DNA of 64,000 nucleotides from CANJBX01 sp035556735 (GCA_035556735.1 DATMFF010000005.1:236164-300163), one strand, 5' to 3'. Counted from the stretch's first letter, positions 45,651 to 54,073 are shown. The notes: generated by a model from the sequence alone, not told the origin. A program made the numbers and translations.

Positions 45651-46123
45651 CGCGAAAACTCCGACTGGCGCTGAAACATGACCTGCCACCAGCGGATGGC
45701 AGCGGTTCCGACCGCGGCGAGAATCCCGATCGACGCAAGCGTGTAGCCGGTCCAGAGCGGGATGCGCAGTTCGTTGGAGATTTCGCCGGCGCGCAGAATG
45801 TCGAAGACCTTGAAGGTCATGGCATAGCCGAACAGCGCCATGAACAGGAAGTTGATCGTATACGCCAGGACGTCGAAGACCCGCCGGGTGCGCGCCCCGG
45901 CCAGTTCGTAGAAGACGTCCACGGTGATCTGACGGTCGGCATACGTGGCGGTGGCGATGCCCCAGCAGATCGCAATGCCCTGCATCATCTGCCCGACCAC
46001 GAAGCCGTCCGGAATGTGGCTGCCGAACCCGTAGCGCAGCACGGCCTCGGTCACCGTGATCAGCGCCAGAACGCCGATGAAGTATCCCGCCGTCGTCTCG
46101 ACGATTGCGACAAAGTTTTTCAT
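45647..46123 (-). CDS. dctQ: TRAP transporter small permease (DctQ)
   Basis: A 158-residue, four-helix membrane protein. TYADRQITVDVFYELAGARTRR is the usual DctQ amphipathic segment. Connects the binding protein and DctM. The ATG at 46123 removes an unlikely N-terminal extension. The leader between this gene and dctP contains a 10-bp GC-rich hairpin (46153-46182). Confidence 0.92.
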   Translation of the reverse strand: MKNFVAIVETTAGYFIGVLALITVTEAVLRYGFGSHIPDGFVVGQMMQGIAICWGIATATYADRQITVDVFYELAGARTRRVFDVLAYTINFLFMALFGYAMTFKVFDILRAGEISNELRIPLWTGYTLASIGILAAVGTAAIRWWQVMFQRQSEFSR

Positions 46124-46152
46124 GTTCCCCAGGCCTGCCGCCCCCACGACAA

Positions 46153-46182
46153 CGCCCGCCCGATGCATGCACCGGGCGGGCG
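46153..46182 (-). promoter_or_regulatory. Intra-operon hairpin between dctP1 and dctQ
   Basis: CGCCCGCCCG (46153-46162) pairs with CGGGCGGGCG (46173-46182). It lies 15 bases after the dctP1 stop and lacks a T-run. In binding-protein operons such hairpins stabilise the upstream message or attenuate, keeping more binding protein than permease (inference). Confidence 0.45.
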
Positions 46183-46196
46183 CCACTTTCAGATTA

Positions 46197-47219
46197 CTAG
46201 AACAGTGCGTCGACGCTTTTCAGCCCCGACTTGAATTCATCCAGAACTTCGTCGGGGTTGTACCCCGCCTTCTTGACGGACTCCTTCCACGTCGCGACCA
46301 CCGGCTCGGCCGCCTTGCGCCAGAGCGCCACCTCCTGCGGACCGATCTTGGTGATCTTGCGGTCGGTCTTGCGGATCGCGCGCTCGCGGCCGCTGTCGTC
46401 GGCATACCAGTGGCGATAGATCTTGGCCGCCCATTCCGGGGTGCACACGGAATCCACTGCCTTCTTCTGCGACTCGGACATGCTGTCATAGAGCGCGCGG
46501 CTGATGCCGTGCGTGAACGTCGACACGTAGAGCGGCGCGTCGAGCGTGTATTCGGTCACGGTCCCGAACTTGAACGCCGGATGCGTCAGCCCGCCCCACG
46601 GGACGGTGATGGCGTCGGCGAGGCCGCGCTTGAGCGTCTCGTAGGCTTCCATGATCGGAACCTGGATCGAGTTTCCGCCCATCGACGTCACGTATTGCGC
46701 GATCGTCTGGTTGGCGGTGCGCACGTTCAGGCCCTTCACGTCCGCCGGGACCTTGATCTCCTTCTTGGAGTGGAACGTGCCCGGCTCGTGCGTGAAGACG
46801 TGGCACACGTAGTGTTCGGGCATTTCCTTGGCGGCGTACTTCTTGTACCAGCGCGTGAGCGCCGGGGCCGCCTTCAGGCTGTCGGTGCTCAGGAACGGCA
46901 GATCGGATACCCCGATCACCGGGAAGCGGCCCGGCGTGTAGCCGGGATTGATCAGGCCGAAATCCGCGATCCCGCGCTTGACCATGTCGTAATGGTCCGC
47001 CCCCGACCCGAGCTGGCTCGACGGATACAGCGTTACGGTGATGCTGCCGTTCGAAGCTTTGGTCAGCGCCTCGGCCCATTCCTTGTAGCCGGGGGTCAGC
47101 AGGTGCGACGGCGGCACCCAGTAGCTCAGTTTCAGATTGATCTTCTTGTCTTCGGCATGGGCCGCGCTGGCTGCCAAGGTCAGCGCGGCAACAGCAAACA
47201 GCACGCGACGGTATGGCAT
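46197..47219 (-). CDS. dctP: TRAP transporter solute-binding protein 1
   Basis: A 340-residue periplasmic DctP-type binding protein with a signal peptide (LFAVAALTLAASAAHA). Family marks are KLSYWVPPSHLLTPG, the GSGADHYDMVKRG turn and GLNVRTANQTIAQYVTSMGG, which holds the Arg that binds the ligand carboxylate in the family. Nearly the same length as, and mostly identical by eye to, the binding protein gene just upstream, so a tandem duplication. ATG at 47219 preceded by GGGAG. Confidence 0.92.
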   Translation of the reverse strand: MPYRRVLFAVAALTLAASAAHAEDKKINLKLSYWVPPSHLLTPGYKEWAEALTKASNGSITVTLYPSSQLGSGADHYDMVKRGIADFGLINPGYTPGRFPVIGVSDLPFLSTDSLKAAPALTRWYKKYAAKEMPEHYVCHVFTHEPGTFHSKKEIKVPADVKGLNVRTANQTIAQYVTSMGGNSIQVPIMEAYETLKRGLADAITVPWGGLTHPAFKFGTVTEYTLDAPLYVSTFTHGISRALYDSMSESQKKAVDSVCTPEWAAKIYRHWYADDSGRERAIRKTDRKITKIGPQEVALWRKAAEPVVATWKESVKKAGYNPDEVLDEFKSGLKSVDALF

Positions 47220-47266
47220 TTTGCTCTCCCTGGAGGTTGGATTTTCTATTTTTTTATAGGCAGTTC

Positions 47267-47295
47267 GATGCACGCCCGCGGCGCGGGCGTGCATC
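47267..47295 (-). promoter_or_regulatory. Intra-operon hairpin between the two dctP genes
   Basis: A perfect 13-bp stem, GATGCACGCCCGC (47267-47279) against GCGGGCGTGCATC (47283-47295), loop GGC: the strongest hairpin in the window. An AT-rich TATAAAAAAATAG stretch follows on the minus strand, just before the dctP1 ribosome-binding site. No T-run, so RNA protection or partial termination is more likely than full termination. Confidence 0.55.
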
Positions 47296-47311
47296 CGGTC
47301 TCACGTGGCGG

Positions 47312-48334
47312 TCAGAACAACGCATCCGCCTTCCGCAGTTCGGACTTGAAGTCCTCCATCACCTGGTCGGGGTTGTACCCGGCCTTCTTCACGGACTCTT
47401 TCCAGGCATCGACCACCGGCTCCGCGGCCTTGCGCCACAGCGCGAGTTCCTGCGGTCCGATCTTCGTGAGCTTGCGGTCGGATTTGCGGATATCGGCCTC
47501 GCGCTTGGCCTGGTCCTCGTACCAGTAGCGATAGACCTTCGCCGACCATTCCGGCGTGCAGTGGTCGTCGATCACCTTCTTCTGCGCCGGCGACATGCTG
47601 TTGTAGGTCTGCCGGCTGATGCCGTCGGTGAAGTTCGACACGTAGAGCGGGGTGTCGAGCGTGTACTCGGTGACGGTGCCGAACTTGAACGCCGGGTGCG
47701 TCAACCCGTCCCACGGCACGGTGATCGCGTCGGCGAGCCCGCGCTTGAGCGTCTCGTAGGCCTCCATGATCGGCACCTGGATCGAGTTGCCGCCCATCGA
47801 CGTCACGTAGGTGGCGATCGTCTGGTTGGCGGTGCGCACGTTCAGGCCCTTCACGTCGGCCGGGACCTTGATCTCCTTCTTGGAGTGGAACGTGCCGGGC
47901 TGATGCGAGAACGTGTGACACACGATGTGGTCGGGCATCTCCTTCTCGGCGTACTTCTTGTAGAAGCGCGCCATCGCGGGAGCGGCCTTGATGCTGTCCT
48001 TGCTCATGAACGGCAGGTCGGCGACGCCGATCACCGGGAAGCGGCCCGGCGTATAGCCCGGGTTGATCAGGCCGAAGTCGGCGACGCCGCGCTTGACCAT
48101 GTCATAGTGATCCGCGCCCGAGCCGAGCTGGCTGGAGGGAAACAGCGTGACCGTGATGCTGCCGTTGGAAGCCTTCGTCACCGCATCCGCCCACTCCTTG
48201 TAGCCGGGCGTGAGCAGGTGCGACGGCGGCACCCAGTAGCTGAGTTTCAGATTGATCTTCTTGTCCTGGGCATCGGCTGCACCCGTCGCCAGCGCGAGAG
48301 CGGCGGCGGCAAGTAACCATCGGCGGTAGTGCAT
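47312..48334 (-). CDS. dctP: TRAP transporter solute-binding protein 2
   Basis: A 340-residue periplasmic binding protein, first gene of the TRAP operon. Signal peptide RRWLLAAAALALATGAADA. The mature sequence follows the second copy almost position for position, with scattered changes in ligand-side loops (for example DGISRQTYNSM against HGISRALYDSM). Two binding proteins feeding one permease pair could widen the ligand range (inference). ATG at 48334 preceded by GGAGAGG. Confidence 0.92.
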   Translation of the reverse strand: MHYRRWLLAAAALALATGAADAQDKKINLKLSYWVPPSHLLTPGYKEWADAVTKASNGSITVTLFPSSQLGSGADHYDMVKRGVADFGLINPGYTPGRFPVIGVADLPFMSKDSIKAAPAMARFYKKYAEKEMPDHIVCHTFSHQPGTFHSKKEIKVPADVKGLNVRTANQTIATYVTSMGGNSIQVPIMEAYETLKRGLADAITVPWDGLTHPAFKFGTVTEYTLDTPLYVSNFTDGISRQTYNSMSPAQKKVIDDHCTPEWSAKVYRYWYEDQAKREADIRKSDRKLTKIGPQELALWRKAAEPVVDAWKESVKKAGYNPDQVMEDFKSELRKADALF

Positions 48335-48370
48335 ATTGCTTTTCCTCTCCTGAACTTTCGGCTGACGGCG

Positions 48371-48389
48371 GCTCGATCAAAAATCGAGC
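48371..48389 (-). promoter_or_regulatory. Leader hairpin of the TRAP operon
   Basis: GCTCGAT (48371-48377) pairs with ATCGAGC (48383-48389), 5-base loop, in the roughly 88-base leader of the operon. Function not known. Confidence 0.35.
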
Positions 48390-48420
48390 AGTCCCCCTGC
48401 ACGGCGATTTTTCCTCATTC

Positions 48421-48457
48421 TTGCGAGAATCCTAGTCGCAATCGCCAACAGTGTAAA
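48421..48457 (-). promoter_or_regulatory. Promoter and operator of the TRAP operon
   Basis: On the minus strand TTTACA (48457-48452) and TAGGAT (48434-48429) are 17 bases apart. An inverted repeat, TTGCGA (48421-48426) and TCGCAA (48436-48441) with a 9-base spacer, covers the -10. A repressor of the GntR or LacI type could bind it; no such gene is adjacent, so the regulator is unknown. Confidence 0.5.
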
Positions 48458-48505
48458 CAAGCCGCGCCCGCGCCACATCGCCGTCGGGAGCGCGCCGCCG
48501 CGTTC

Positions 48506-48534
48506 TTGACAGCCACGATGGGCCCGTCATGCTG
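48506..48534 (+). promoter_or_regulatory. Possible promoter of the Bug-type binding protein
   Basis: A perfect -35 hexamer TTGACA (48506-48511) lies 70 bases before the ATG at 48581. The best -10 at the right distance (CATGCT, 48528-48533) is poor, so this is tentative. Confidence 0.3.
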
Positions 48535-48580
48535 CCCACCGCACGCGCCGAACAGAGCGCGGGACATCCGGGAGTTGCAC

Positions 48581-49543
48581 ATGGCCGTACGAACGACCCT
48601 CGCCGCGCTGCTGGCGCTCGGTCTCGCACCGGCCGTCGGACATGCCCAGTCATACCCGACACAGGACATTCACTTCATCAGCGCGTTCCCGCCGGGCAGC
48701 GGCTCGGACACGGTGATGCGCTTCATCGCCGAGAAGATGCGGCCGCTCGTCAACGTGGCGATCGTCGTGGAGAACCGGCCGGGCGCCGGCGGAGCAATTG
48801 CCGCCGAGCACATGGTCCGCTCCAAGCCGGACGGCCACACGATCTTCACGCACGCCGGCAACACCATGGCGTCGATCAAGCATCTGATGAAGAACCCGCC
48901 GTTCGATCCCGCGACGGCCGTGCAGATCGCCGCCACGATCAATCGCCAGACCTTCATGATCGTGGTCGATGCCAACAAACCCTGGCGCTCGATCGCCGAC
49001 CTCACAGCGGCGGTGAAGGAAAAAGGCGACAAGGCGACCTACGGCGCCTCCGCCAACATCGGGTTGATCATGGGCGCGCTCTATCGCGAGCTCGCCGGGC
49101 TCAAGGCGCTCGACGTGCAGTACAAGTCGGGACCCGAGGCGCTCAAGGATCTCGTCGGCGGCACCATCGACTTCGCGGTGGTGGACCCGGTGCTCGCCAT
49201 CGCGCAGGCCAATGCCGGCCGCGTGCGCATCCTCGGCGTCGGCTCCAGGGAGCGGCTGCAGGCGGCACCCCAGTTGGCCACCATGTACGAGCAGGGCGTG
49301 CCGATCGAAATCCTGAGCTGGTTCGCGGCGGTCGTGCCGGCGGCGACGCCGAAGCCGACCGTGAAGGCCATCAACGCGCTGTTCAGCAAGGTCATCGGAA
49401 TGGAGGAGACGCGTGCGTTCCTCCTCAAGTTCGGCACCGAGCCGTGGATCGCCACGCCCGAGGAAGGTCAGGCGCGCCTGATGAAGGACCTCGAGATCTG
49501 GCCGGAGTACATCCGCGTCGCCAAGCTGCCGCTGCAGGGCTGA
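48581..49543 (+). CDS. Bug-family tripartite tricarboxylate-type binding protein
   Basis: A 320-residue periplasmic protein of the TctC/Bug family, with signal peptide (LAALLALGLAPAVGHA). FPPGSGSDTVMRFIAEKM and VENRPGAGGAIAAEHM are the two loops that hold the ligand carboxylate through ordered water. No TctA/TctB genes are adjacent, so it is an orphan, as most Bug proteins are; a sensing or scavenging role is possible. GGGAG lies upstream of the ATG at 48581. Confidence 0.9.
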   Translation: MAVRTTLAALLALGLAPAVGHAQSYPTQDIHFISAFPPGSGSDTVMRFIAEKMRPLVNVAIVVENRPGAGGAIAAEHMVRSKPDGHTIFTHAGNTMASIKHLMKNPPFDPATAVQIAATINRQTFMIVVDANKPWRSIADLTAAVKEKGDKATYGASANIGLIMGALYRELAGLKALDVQYKSGPEALKDLVGGTIDFAVVDPVLAIAQANAGRVRILGVGSRERLQAAPQLATMYEQGVPIEILSWFAAVVPAATPKPTVKAINALFSKVIGMEETRAFLLKFGTEPWIATPEEGQARLMKDLEIWPEYIRVAKLPLQG

Positions 49544-49656
49544 TATCCGCGCGCATCCTCGCCGTTGCCCGGCGCGCCGCCGCATTCCATCCTTCCCCAC
49601 GAAGAACGCAACGCGCGGACAAGCTGCGCGCGACGTCACAATAAAGGAAACGCACC

Positions 49657-50526
49657 ATGGCCGAACGCGTCACCATCATGTCGGAGGGGCTCAAGCTCGC
49701 AGGCGTGCTGCACGTCCCGCAGGGCCTCGCCGCGGGCGAACGCCGGCCGGCCTTCCTGGTGCTGCACGGGTTCGGCGGCAACAAGGAAGGCGAGCAGGGC
49801 GTGTGGGCGACCAAGACGCTGCTGCAGTGGGGCTACGTCTGCCTGCAGATCGATTTCCGCGGCTGCGGCGAGAGCGAGGGCGAGCGCGGCCGTATCGTTC
49901 CACAGGAAGAGGTGATCGACGCGCAGAACGCGATCTCGTTCCTGGAGACGCGGCACGAGGTCGACGCCAAACGTATCGCGATCTGCGGATCGAGTCTCGG
50001 CGCGGCGGTGGGCATCGTCACCGCAGGCACCGATCCGCGCGTCGCCGCACTGATCTCGCAGGGCGGCTGGGGCTCGGGCCCGCGCAAGTTCATGCAGCAG
50101 CACCCGCCGCCGGCCGCCTGGAACCGCTTCCTCAGCATGATGAGCGAGGGCGTGCGTCACCGCGAGAAGACCGGCAAGTCGATGATGGTACACCGCTTCG
50201 ACGTGGTGCCCGTGCCCGAGCGCCTGCGCGCGCTCCTGCGCGACGGCCACATGCAGTTCACCGCCGAGACGCCGCTCGGCATGTTCCTGTTCCACCCCGA
50301 GGACGTCATCGGCCAGATCAGCCCGCGGCCCGTGCTGCTGCTGCACGCGGTCAAGGATTCGGTGACGCCATCGGCGGAATCGATCGAGCTCTACAAGCGC
50401 GCCAAGTCGCCGGTGGAGCTGCACCTGATCGACGGGGTCGACCACTTCATGTTCGCCGAGTCGAACCCGCGCGTATCGACGATCGTCAAGGATTGGCTGG
50501 CGGCGTTCTTCCCGCTCAAGGCGTGA
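49657..50526 (+). CDS. Alpha/beta hydrolase
   Basis: A 289-residue serine hydrolase of the S9/dienelactone-hydrolase-like group. VLHGFGGNKEG forms the oxyanion loop, the nucleophile Ser is in CGSSLGAAVGI, the acid Asp in HAVKDSVTP and the His in IDGVDHFMF. Cytoplasmic (no signal peptide). Substrate unknown; peptidase, esterase and C-C hydrolase are possible. It follows the Bug-type gene by 113 bases and may be co-transcribed. Confidence 0.88.
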   Translation: MAERVTIMSEGLKLAGVLHVPQGLAAGERRPAFLVLHGFGGNKEGEQGVWATKTLLQWGYVCLQIDFRGCGESEGERGRIVPQEEVIDAQNAISFLETRHEVDAKRIAICGSSLGAAVGIVTAGTDPRVAALISQGGWGSGPRKFMQQHPPPAAWNRFLSMMSEGVRHREKTGKSMMVHRFDVVPVPERLRALLRDGHMQFTAETPLGMFLFHPEDVIGQISPRPVLLLHAVKDSVTPSAESIELYKRAKSPVELHLIDGVDHFMFAESNPRVSTIVKDWLAAFFPLKA

Positions 50527-50532
50527 GGGACG

Positions 50533-51678
50533 TCATCGCGATCCGCCAACCTCGTTGAACCTCGCCAGCGCGCGCTCGAACTTCTCGTTGAACAGCCACA
50601 TGGCGTCCATGATTTCGCGGAAGGTCGCGGACGTCCTGGCGCGGTCGGCGCGGCCATAGGCGAACATGCTGTTGTTGCGCAGGTAGCCCATGATGCGCGG
50701 CTCGGAGACGCGGTAGCTCGACAGATGGCTTGAGGCGAGCGCGGAGCGGGTCGGGCTCGGCACGATCTGGATCAGCTCGAAGAACTTCATCTGGTCGATG
50801 GGGTCGGGCAGCGCCTTCACGATCGCGGGAATGCGCGGGAAGAGATCGGCATGGGCGTTCATGAGCCCGTCCCTGACCGCGATCCAGTGGTTGAAGCGGG
50901 GATCGAGCTTGCCCACCCTCGCCTCTTCGCGCGCGTCGCGCGCGATCAGCGCGGGATCGAACGCCGCGATCGCGCCGCGGATCGCCTGCCATTTCCTGCG
51001 TCCGCGCTCGTCCTCGGACGTTCCGGTCTGGAAGCTGCCCTTGTACTTGTCGGAGCGCGCATTGCCGATGTTCTGCTGGCCGTTGGTTTCGGCGAAGAAG
51101 ATGCCGAGGCTGATGCGGCCGGCGACGTCGGCGTGACGCGCGTCGAGCCCCTTGGCGCGCGCGATCGCCCGCGCGAGATCGACCACGTCCTTGAACGGCG
51201 TGTCGGAATTCTGTGCGCCCTTCGGGGGCTTCTGCATGATGGCGAAGAGCGCGAGGTATTCGTCGATCAGCGGCTCGTTGGCGGCGTCGAAATAGGCCGG
51301 CGGGATCTTGAACTTGTTGGGCCGGCCGATGCGCGCGGGCAGGATGTCGGTGAGGTCCTTGTAGGTGCTCATGGTGTCGTTGCGCGCGAGATAGAGCGCC
51401 TGGCCCGGACGGCGCGGCAGCGGCTGCCGCGCCTCGATCTGCGCGCGCCGCTCGCGCAGGACCGCCTTGAAGCGCGCGAGCGCGGCATCATAGGCGGCGA
51501 GCGCCTCCCGCTGCGCGGGCGTCGGCGCGGTTGGCTGGGCCGCGGCGGACGCAAAGACGAGGAGCGCGAGCATCGGAGCGGCGAGGAGCGCGGCGCGCGA
51601 CGTGAACCAGCGCCGACGCGTAACGCGGCCGTCGTTGCGACACGCACCCCAAGGCGGCAGCGTCGATGGTTTTCTCAT
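50533..51678 (-). CDS. Exported protein of unknown function, lysozyme-like motif
   Basis: A 381-residue protein with a twin-basic signal peptide (RRRWFTSRAALLAAPMLALLVFASAAA), preceded by a polar stretch, so a GTG at 51624 is an alternative start. The mature part is helical and Arg-rich. A segment reading FFAETNGQQNIGNARSDKY followed by GSFQTG recalls the Glu-containing active site of lysozyme-like transglycosylases, but I cannot confirm the fold. Third gene of a minus-strand trio (52584-50533). Confidence 0.6.
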   Translation of the reverse strand: MRKPSTLPPWGACRNDGRVTRRRWFTSRAALLAAPMLALLVFASAAAQPTAPTPAQREALAAYDAALARFKAVLRERRAQIEARQPLPRRPGQALYLARNDTMSTYKDLTDILPARIGRPNKFKIPPAYFDAANEPLIDEYLALFAIMQKPPKGAQNSDTPFKDVVDLARAIARAKGLDARHADVAGRISLGIFFAETNGQQNIGNARSDKYKGSFQTGTSEDERGRRKWQAIRGAIAAFDPALIARDAREEARVGKLDPRFNHWIAVRDGLMNAHADLFPRIPAIVKALPDPIDQMKFFELIQIVPSPTRSALASSHLSSYRVSEPRIMGYLRNNSMFAYGRADRARTSATFREIMDAMWLFNEKFERALARFNEVGGSR

Positions 51679-51692
51679 GATGCGCTTTACGG

Positions 51693-52046
51693 TCATCGGC
51701 GATGCGACGGCGGATGAAGCGGCGGCACGTCCTGAAAATACGCCCATCCGAGGACAGACGTGCCGTTCGGCATCTTCCAGCACATGACGCGATGGATCAA
51801 AAGCCGACCACCTGCGCCAAGGTAATATCTTGAGCCCGGCTCGTCATAGTCCGCACGCCATACAAGGCCCCACTTGGGTGTCCAGGTGATCACGGGCGCA
51901 CCCGCAAATTTTCGTTCGCCCTTGACCAGCGTCTTCGCCAAATCCAGACACTCGGCGGCAAACGCCGCCTCGCCCTCAACGACGCGTTCTCCCGCCGGAT
52001 CCACAGGTGGCCAGTCATCCGGAATCTCATAATTGTTCGGGCTCAT
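51693..52046 (-). CDS. Small protein of unknown function
   Basis: A 117-residue cytoplasmic protein with several Trp residues (ITWTPKWGLVWRADY, MCWKMPNG, GWAYFQD) and an acidic N-terminal half. No family recognised. It is 61 bases after a gene carrying a PNQPRVPAG-type motif and 14 bases before the exported-protein gene. Codon choice and GC here are lower than in the flanks, suggesting a different history. A role as partner or immunity protein of the upstream gene is a guess. Confidence 0.55.
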   Translation of the reverse strand: MSPNNYEIPDDWPPVDPAGERVVEGEAAFAAECLDLAKTLVKGERKFAGAPVITWTPKWGLVWRADYDEPGSRYYLGAGGRLLIHRVMCWKMPNGTSVLGWAYFQDVPPLHPPSHRR

Positions 52047-52107
52047 AGATCACCCGCGTAGCGGGACGTCGCGACATTCCGTCAAGACATCGATCGTGGG
52101 TCTATTT

Positions 52108-52584
52108 TCATTGCGGCCAGCGTCGACCGCGGCGAAGCAAGAATGGCTCATCACCTGCAGGGGGAACAAAGACAGCGGTGCCATCGGGAAACAGGCCGAT
52201 GCCAACGGTGTTGGGCGCGTATCGCTGACGCATGCGCGTCTCTTCGACATCCTTGTTGCATCTCAACTCTGCTTCCGTGCAGAAGCGGCGATAGATGTCC
52301 CCCGACGGCAGGTTGGACAGGCAGAGGTACGCCCCCTCGGTGCACGCCGCGACCCGCGGGAAATTATCGTTGGCCTGCGCGACCCGCGTCAGCCCATCCC
52401 GGCGGCGATGGTCGGGTGCGGACCGAGCGCGCCCTCCCGACAGAGTAGCCAGGCTCGTCCACTGTCCACCATCGCGCCGGCCCGCCGGCACGCGCGGCTG
52501 GTTGGGATCGTAGCCGCGGCCGCTGCGATGGCCTGACGGCCCGTCGTCTTCTCCGAGCAACGAGGACAAGTTGGAGTAGGTCAC
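52108..52584 (-). CDS. Small cysteine-containing protein with a PNQPRVPAG motif
   Basis: A 158-residue protein, GTG start at 52584 with GGGAGG upstream. The N-terminal part has YDPNQPRVPAGRRDGGQWTS, a motif seen in rhizobial accessory proteins and resembling the PRxPxGxxxGGQ(W/F) linker of phage head and secreted-effector proteins (recollection, not checked). The C-terminal part has four Cys and ends FPDGTAVFVPPAGDEPF. No characterised catalytic motif. Confidence 0.55.
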   Translation of the reverse strand: MTYSNLSSLLGEDDGPSGHRSGRGYDPNQPRVPAGRRDGGQWTSLATLSGGRARSAPDHRRRDGLTRVAQANDNFPRVAACTEGAYLCLSNLPSGDIYRRFCTEAELRCNKDVEETRMRQRYAPNTVGIGLFPDGTAVFVPPAGDEPFLLRRGRRWPQ

Positions 52585-52732
52585 GCGGCGGCCTCCCCGA
52601 TGAGAACATATCAGGAACGATCGCGCGTTTCCGCTCGCGTGTCCAGAACGATTTCCGGGCCGTGGGAATTGCGCGGACAACGGCGCGGCGATGCGCGCCG
52701 AGGCGGCCACGGTGTGGCCCGGCGCCGGGACG

Positions 52733-54073
52733 CTACGTTCGCAGATAGCGGCTCGCCGGCCGCTTGAGGCCGAGGTTCTCGCGCAGGGTCCGGCCCTCAT
52801 AGGCAGTGCGCAGCAGGCCGCGCCGCTGCAGTTCGGGGACGACCTTGTCGACGAAATCGTCGAGCGCACCCGGAAGGTACGGAGGCATGATGTTGAAACC
52901 GTCGGCGCCCTCGCCCGTGAACCATTCCTCGATGTGGTCGGCGATCCGCTGCGGCGTGCCGCGCACGATCGAATGGCCGCGCGTCACCGCGCGCAGGTAG
53001 AGCTGGCGGATGGTGAGGCTCTCGCGCTTCGCCATCTCGGTGAACAGCTTGAGCGCCGTGTGGCTGCCGATCGTGTCCTTGATCTCGGGCAGCGGCCCGT
53101 CGAGCGGATAGCCCGACAAGTCGATCTGTCCGAGCATCTCGCCGAGAAGCTGCAGCCCGATCTCCGGATGCACGAGCGCCTGCAGCGCCTCGAACGTGTC
53201 GTCGGCCTGCTGCTGGCTCTCGCCGACGAAAGGCACGAGGCCGGGCATGATCTTGAGGTCGTCCGGCTCGCGTCCGAACTTGCCGAGGCGGCCCTTGAGC
53301 GACTTGTAGAAGCGTTGCCCGTGATCGATCGTCTGGCTGGTGGCGAAGACGATGTCGGCGACCTCCGCCGACAGCTCCTGCCCCGCCTCGGACGTTCCCG
53401 CCTGCACCATCACCGGGCGGCCCTGCGGCGAGCGCGGCACGTTGAGCGGCCCGCGCACGGAGAAGTGCTCGCCCTTGTGGTCGAGCGCGTGCACCTTCGC
53501 CGGATCGAAGAACACGCCGCTGGCGCGGTCGCGCACGAAGGCGTCGTCGTCCCAGGAATCCCACAGGCCGCGCACCACGCGTGCGAACTCGGTGGCGCGG
53601 TCGTAGCGCGCGTCGTGCTCGACATGCGCCTCGCGCCCGAAGTTGTAGGCTTCCGCGATGTTGACGGAGGTGACGAGGTTCCAGCCGGCGCGCCCGCCGC
53701 TGATGTGGTCGAGCGAGGCGTACTTGCGCGCGACGTGGAACGGCTCGTCGTAGGTCGTGGTCGCGGTGGCGACGAGGCCGATGTGCGTCGTCACCGCGGC
53801 GAGCGCGGAGAGCAGCGTGATCGGCTCGAAGCCGGCGACGTAGGTGGCGACGCGGCTCGAGCGCGCCAGCGGCCAGTTCCGCATGGCGGCGGAATCGGCG
53901 AGGAACAGGAGATCGAACATCCCGCGCTCGGCGGTGCGCGCCAGCGCGATGTAATGCGCAAAATCGACGGAGGCTTCGGCGTAGGTCTGCGGATAGCGCC
54001 AGGACGCGATGTGGTGTCCCGTCGGGTGCAGGAACGCGCCGAGCTTCACGTGTCCCGTGCGCTGCGCCATCAC
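52733..54073 (-). CDS. LLM-class flavin-dependent monooxygenase (NtaA/SnaA/DszA type)
   Basis: A 446-residue FMNH2-dependent oxygenase of the bacterial luciferase-like fold. Its pattern FDLLFLADS, RYASLDHISGGRAGWNLVTSV and GRPVMVQAGTSEAGQELSA is that of the nitrilotriacetate/dibenzothiophene-sulfone/EDTA group. A separate flavin reductase would be needed; none is in the window. The substrate could be an aminopolycarboxylate, sulfone or sulfonate. Located alone between the uncharacterised trio and the pnt operon. Confidence 0.9.
   Translation of the reverse strand: MMAQRTGHVKLGAFLHPTGHHIASWRYPQTYAEASVDFAHYIALARTAERGMFDLLFLADSAAMRNWPLARSSRVATYVAGFEPITLLSALAAVTTHIGLVATATTTYDEPFHVARKYASLDHISGGRAGWNLVTSVNIAEAYNFGREAHVEHDARYDRATEFARVVRGLWDSWDDDAFVRDRASGVFFDPAKVHALDHKGEHFSVRGPLNVPRSPQGRPVMVQAGTSEAGQELSAEVADIVFATSQTIDHGQRFYKSLKGRLGKFGREPDDLKIMPGLVPFVGESQQQADDTFEALQALVHPEIGLQLLGEMLGQIDLSGYPLDGPLPEIKDTIGSHTALKLFTEMAKRESLTIRQLYLRAVTRGHSIVRGTPQRIADHIEEWFTGEGADGFNIMPPYLPGALDDFVDKVVPELQRRGLLRTAYEGRTLRENLGLKRPASRYLRT

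Noticed and set aside
47240..47262. TATAAAAAAATAG on the minus strand as a promoter for the second TRAP binding protein gene
   Set aside because: No -35 at a proper distance, and it lies right before the ribosome-binding site; more likely a leader sequence.
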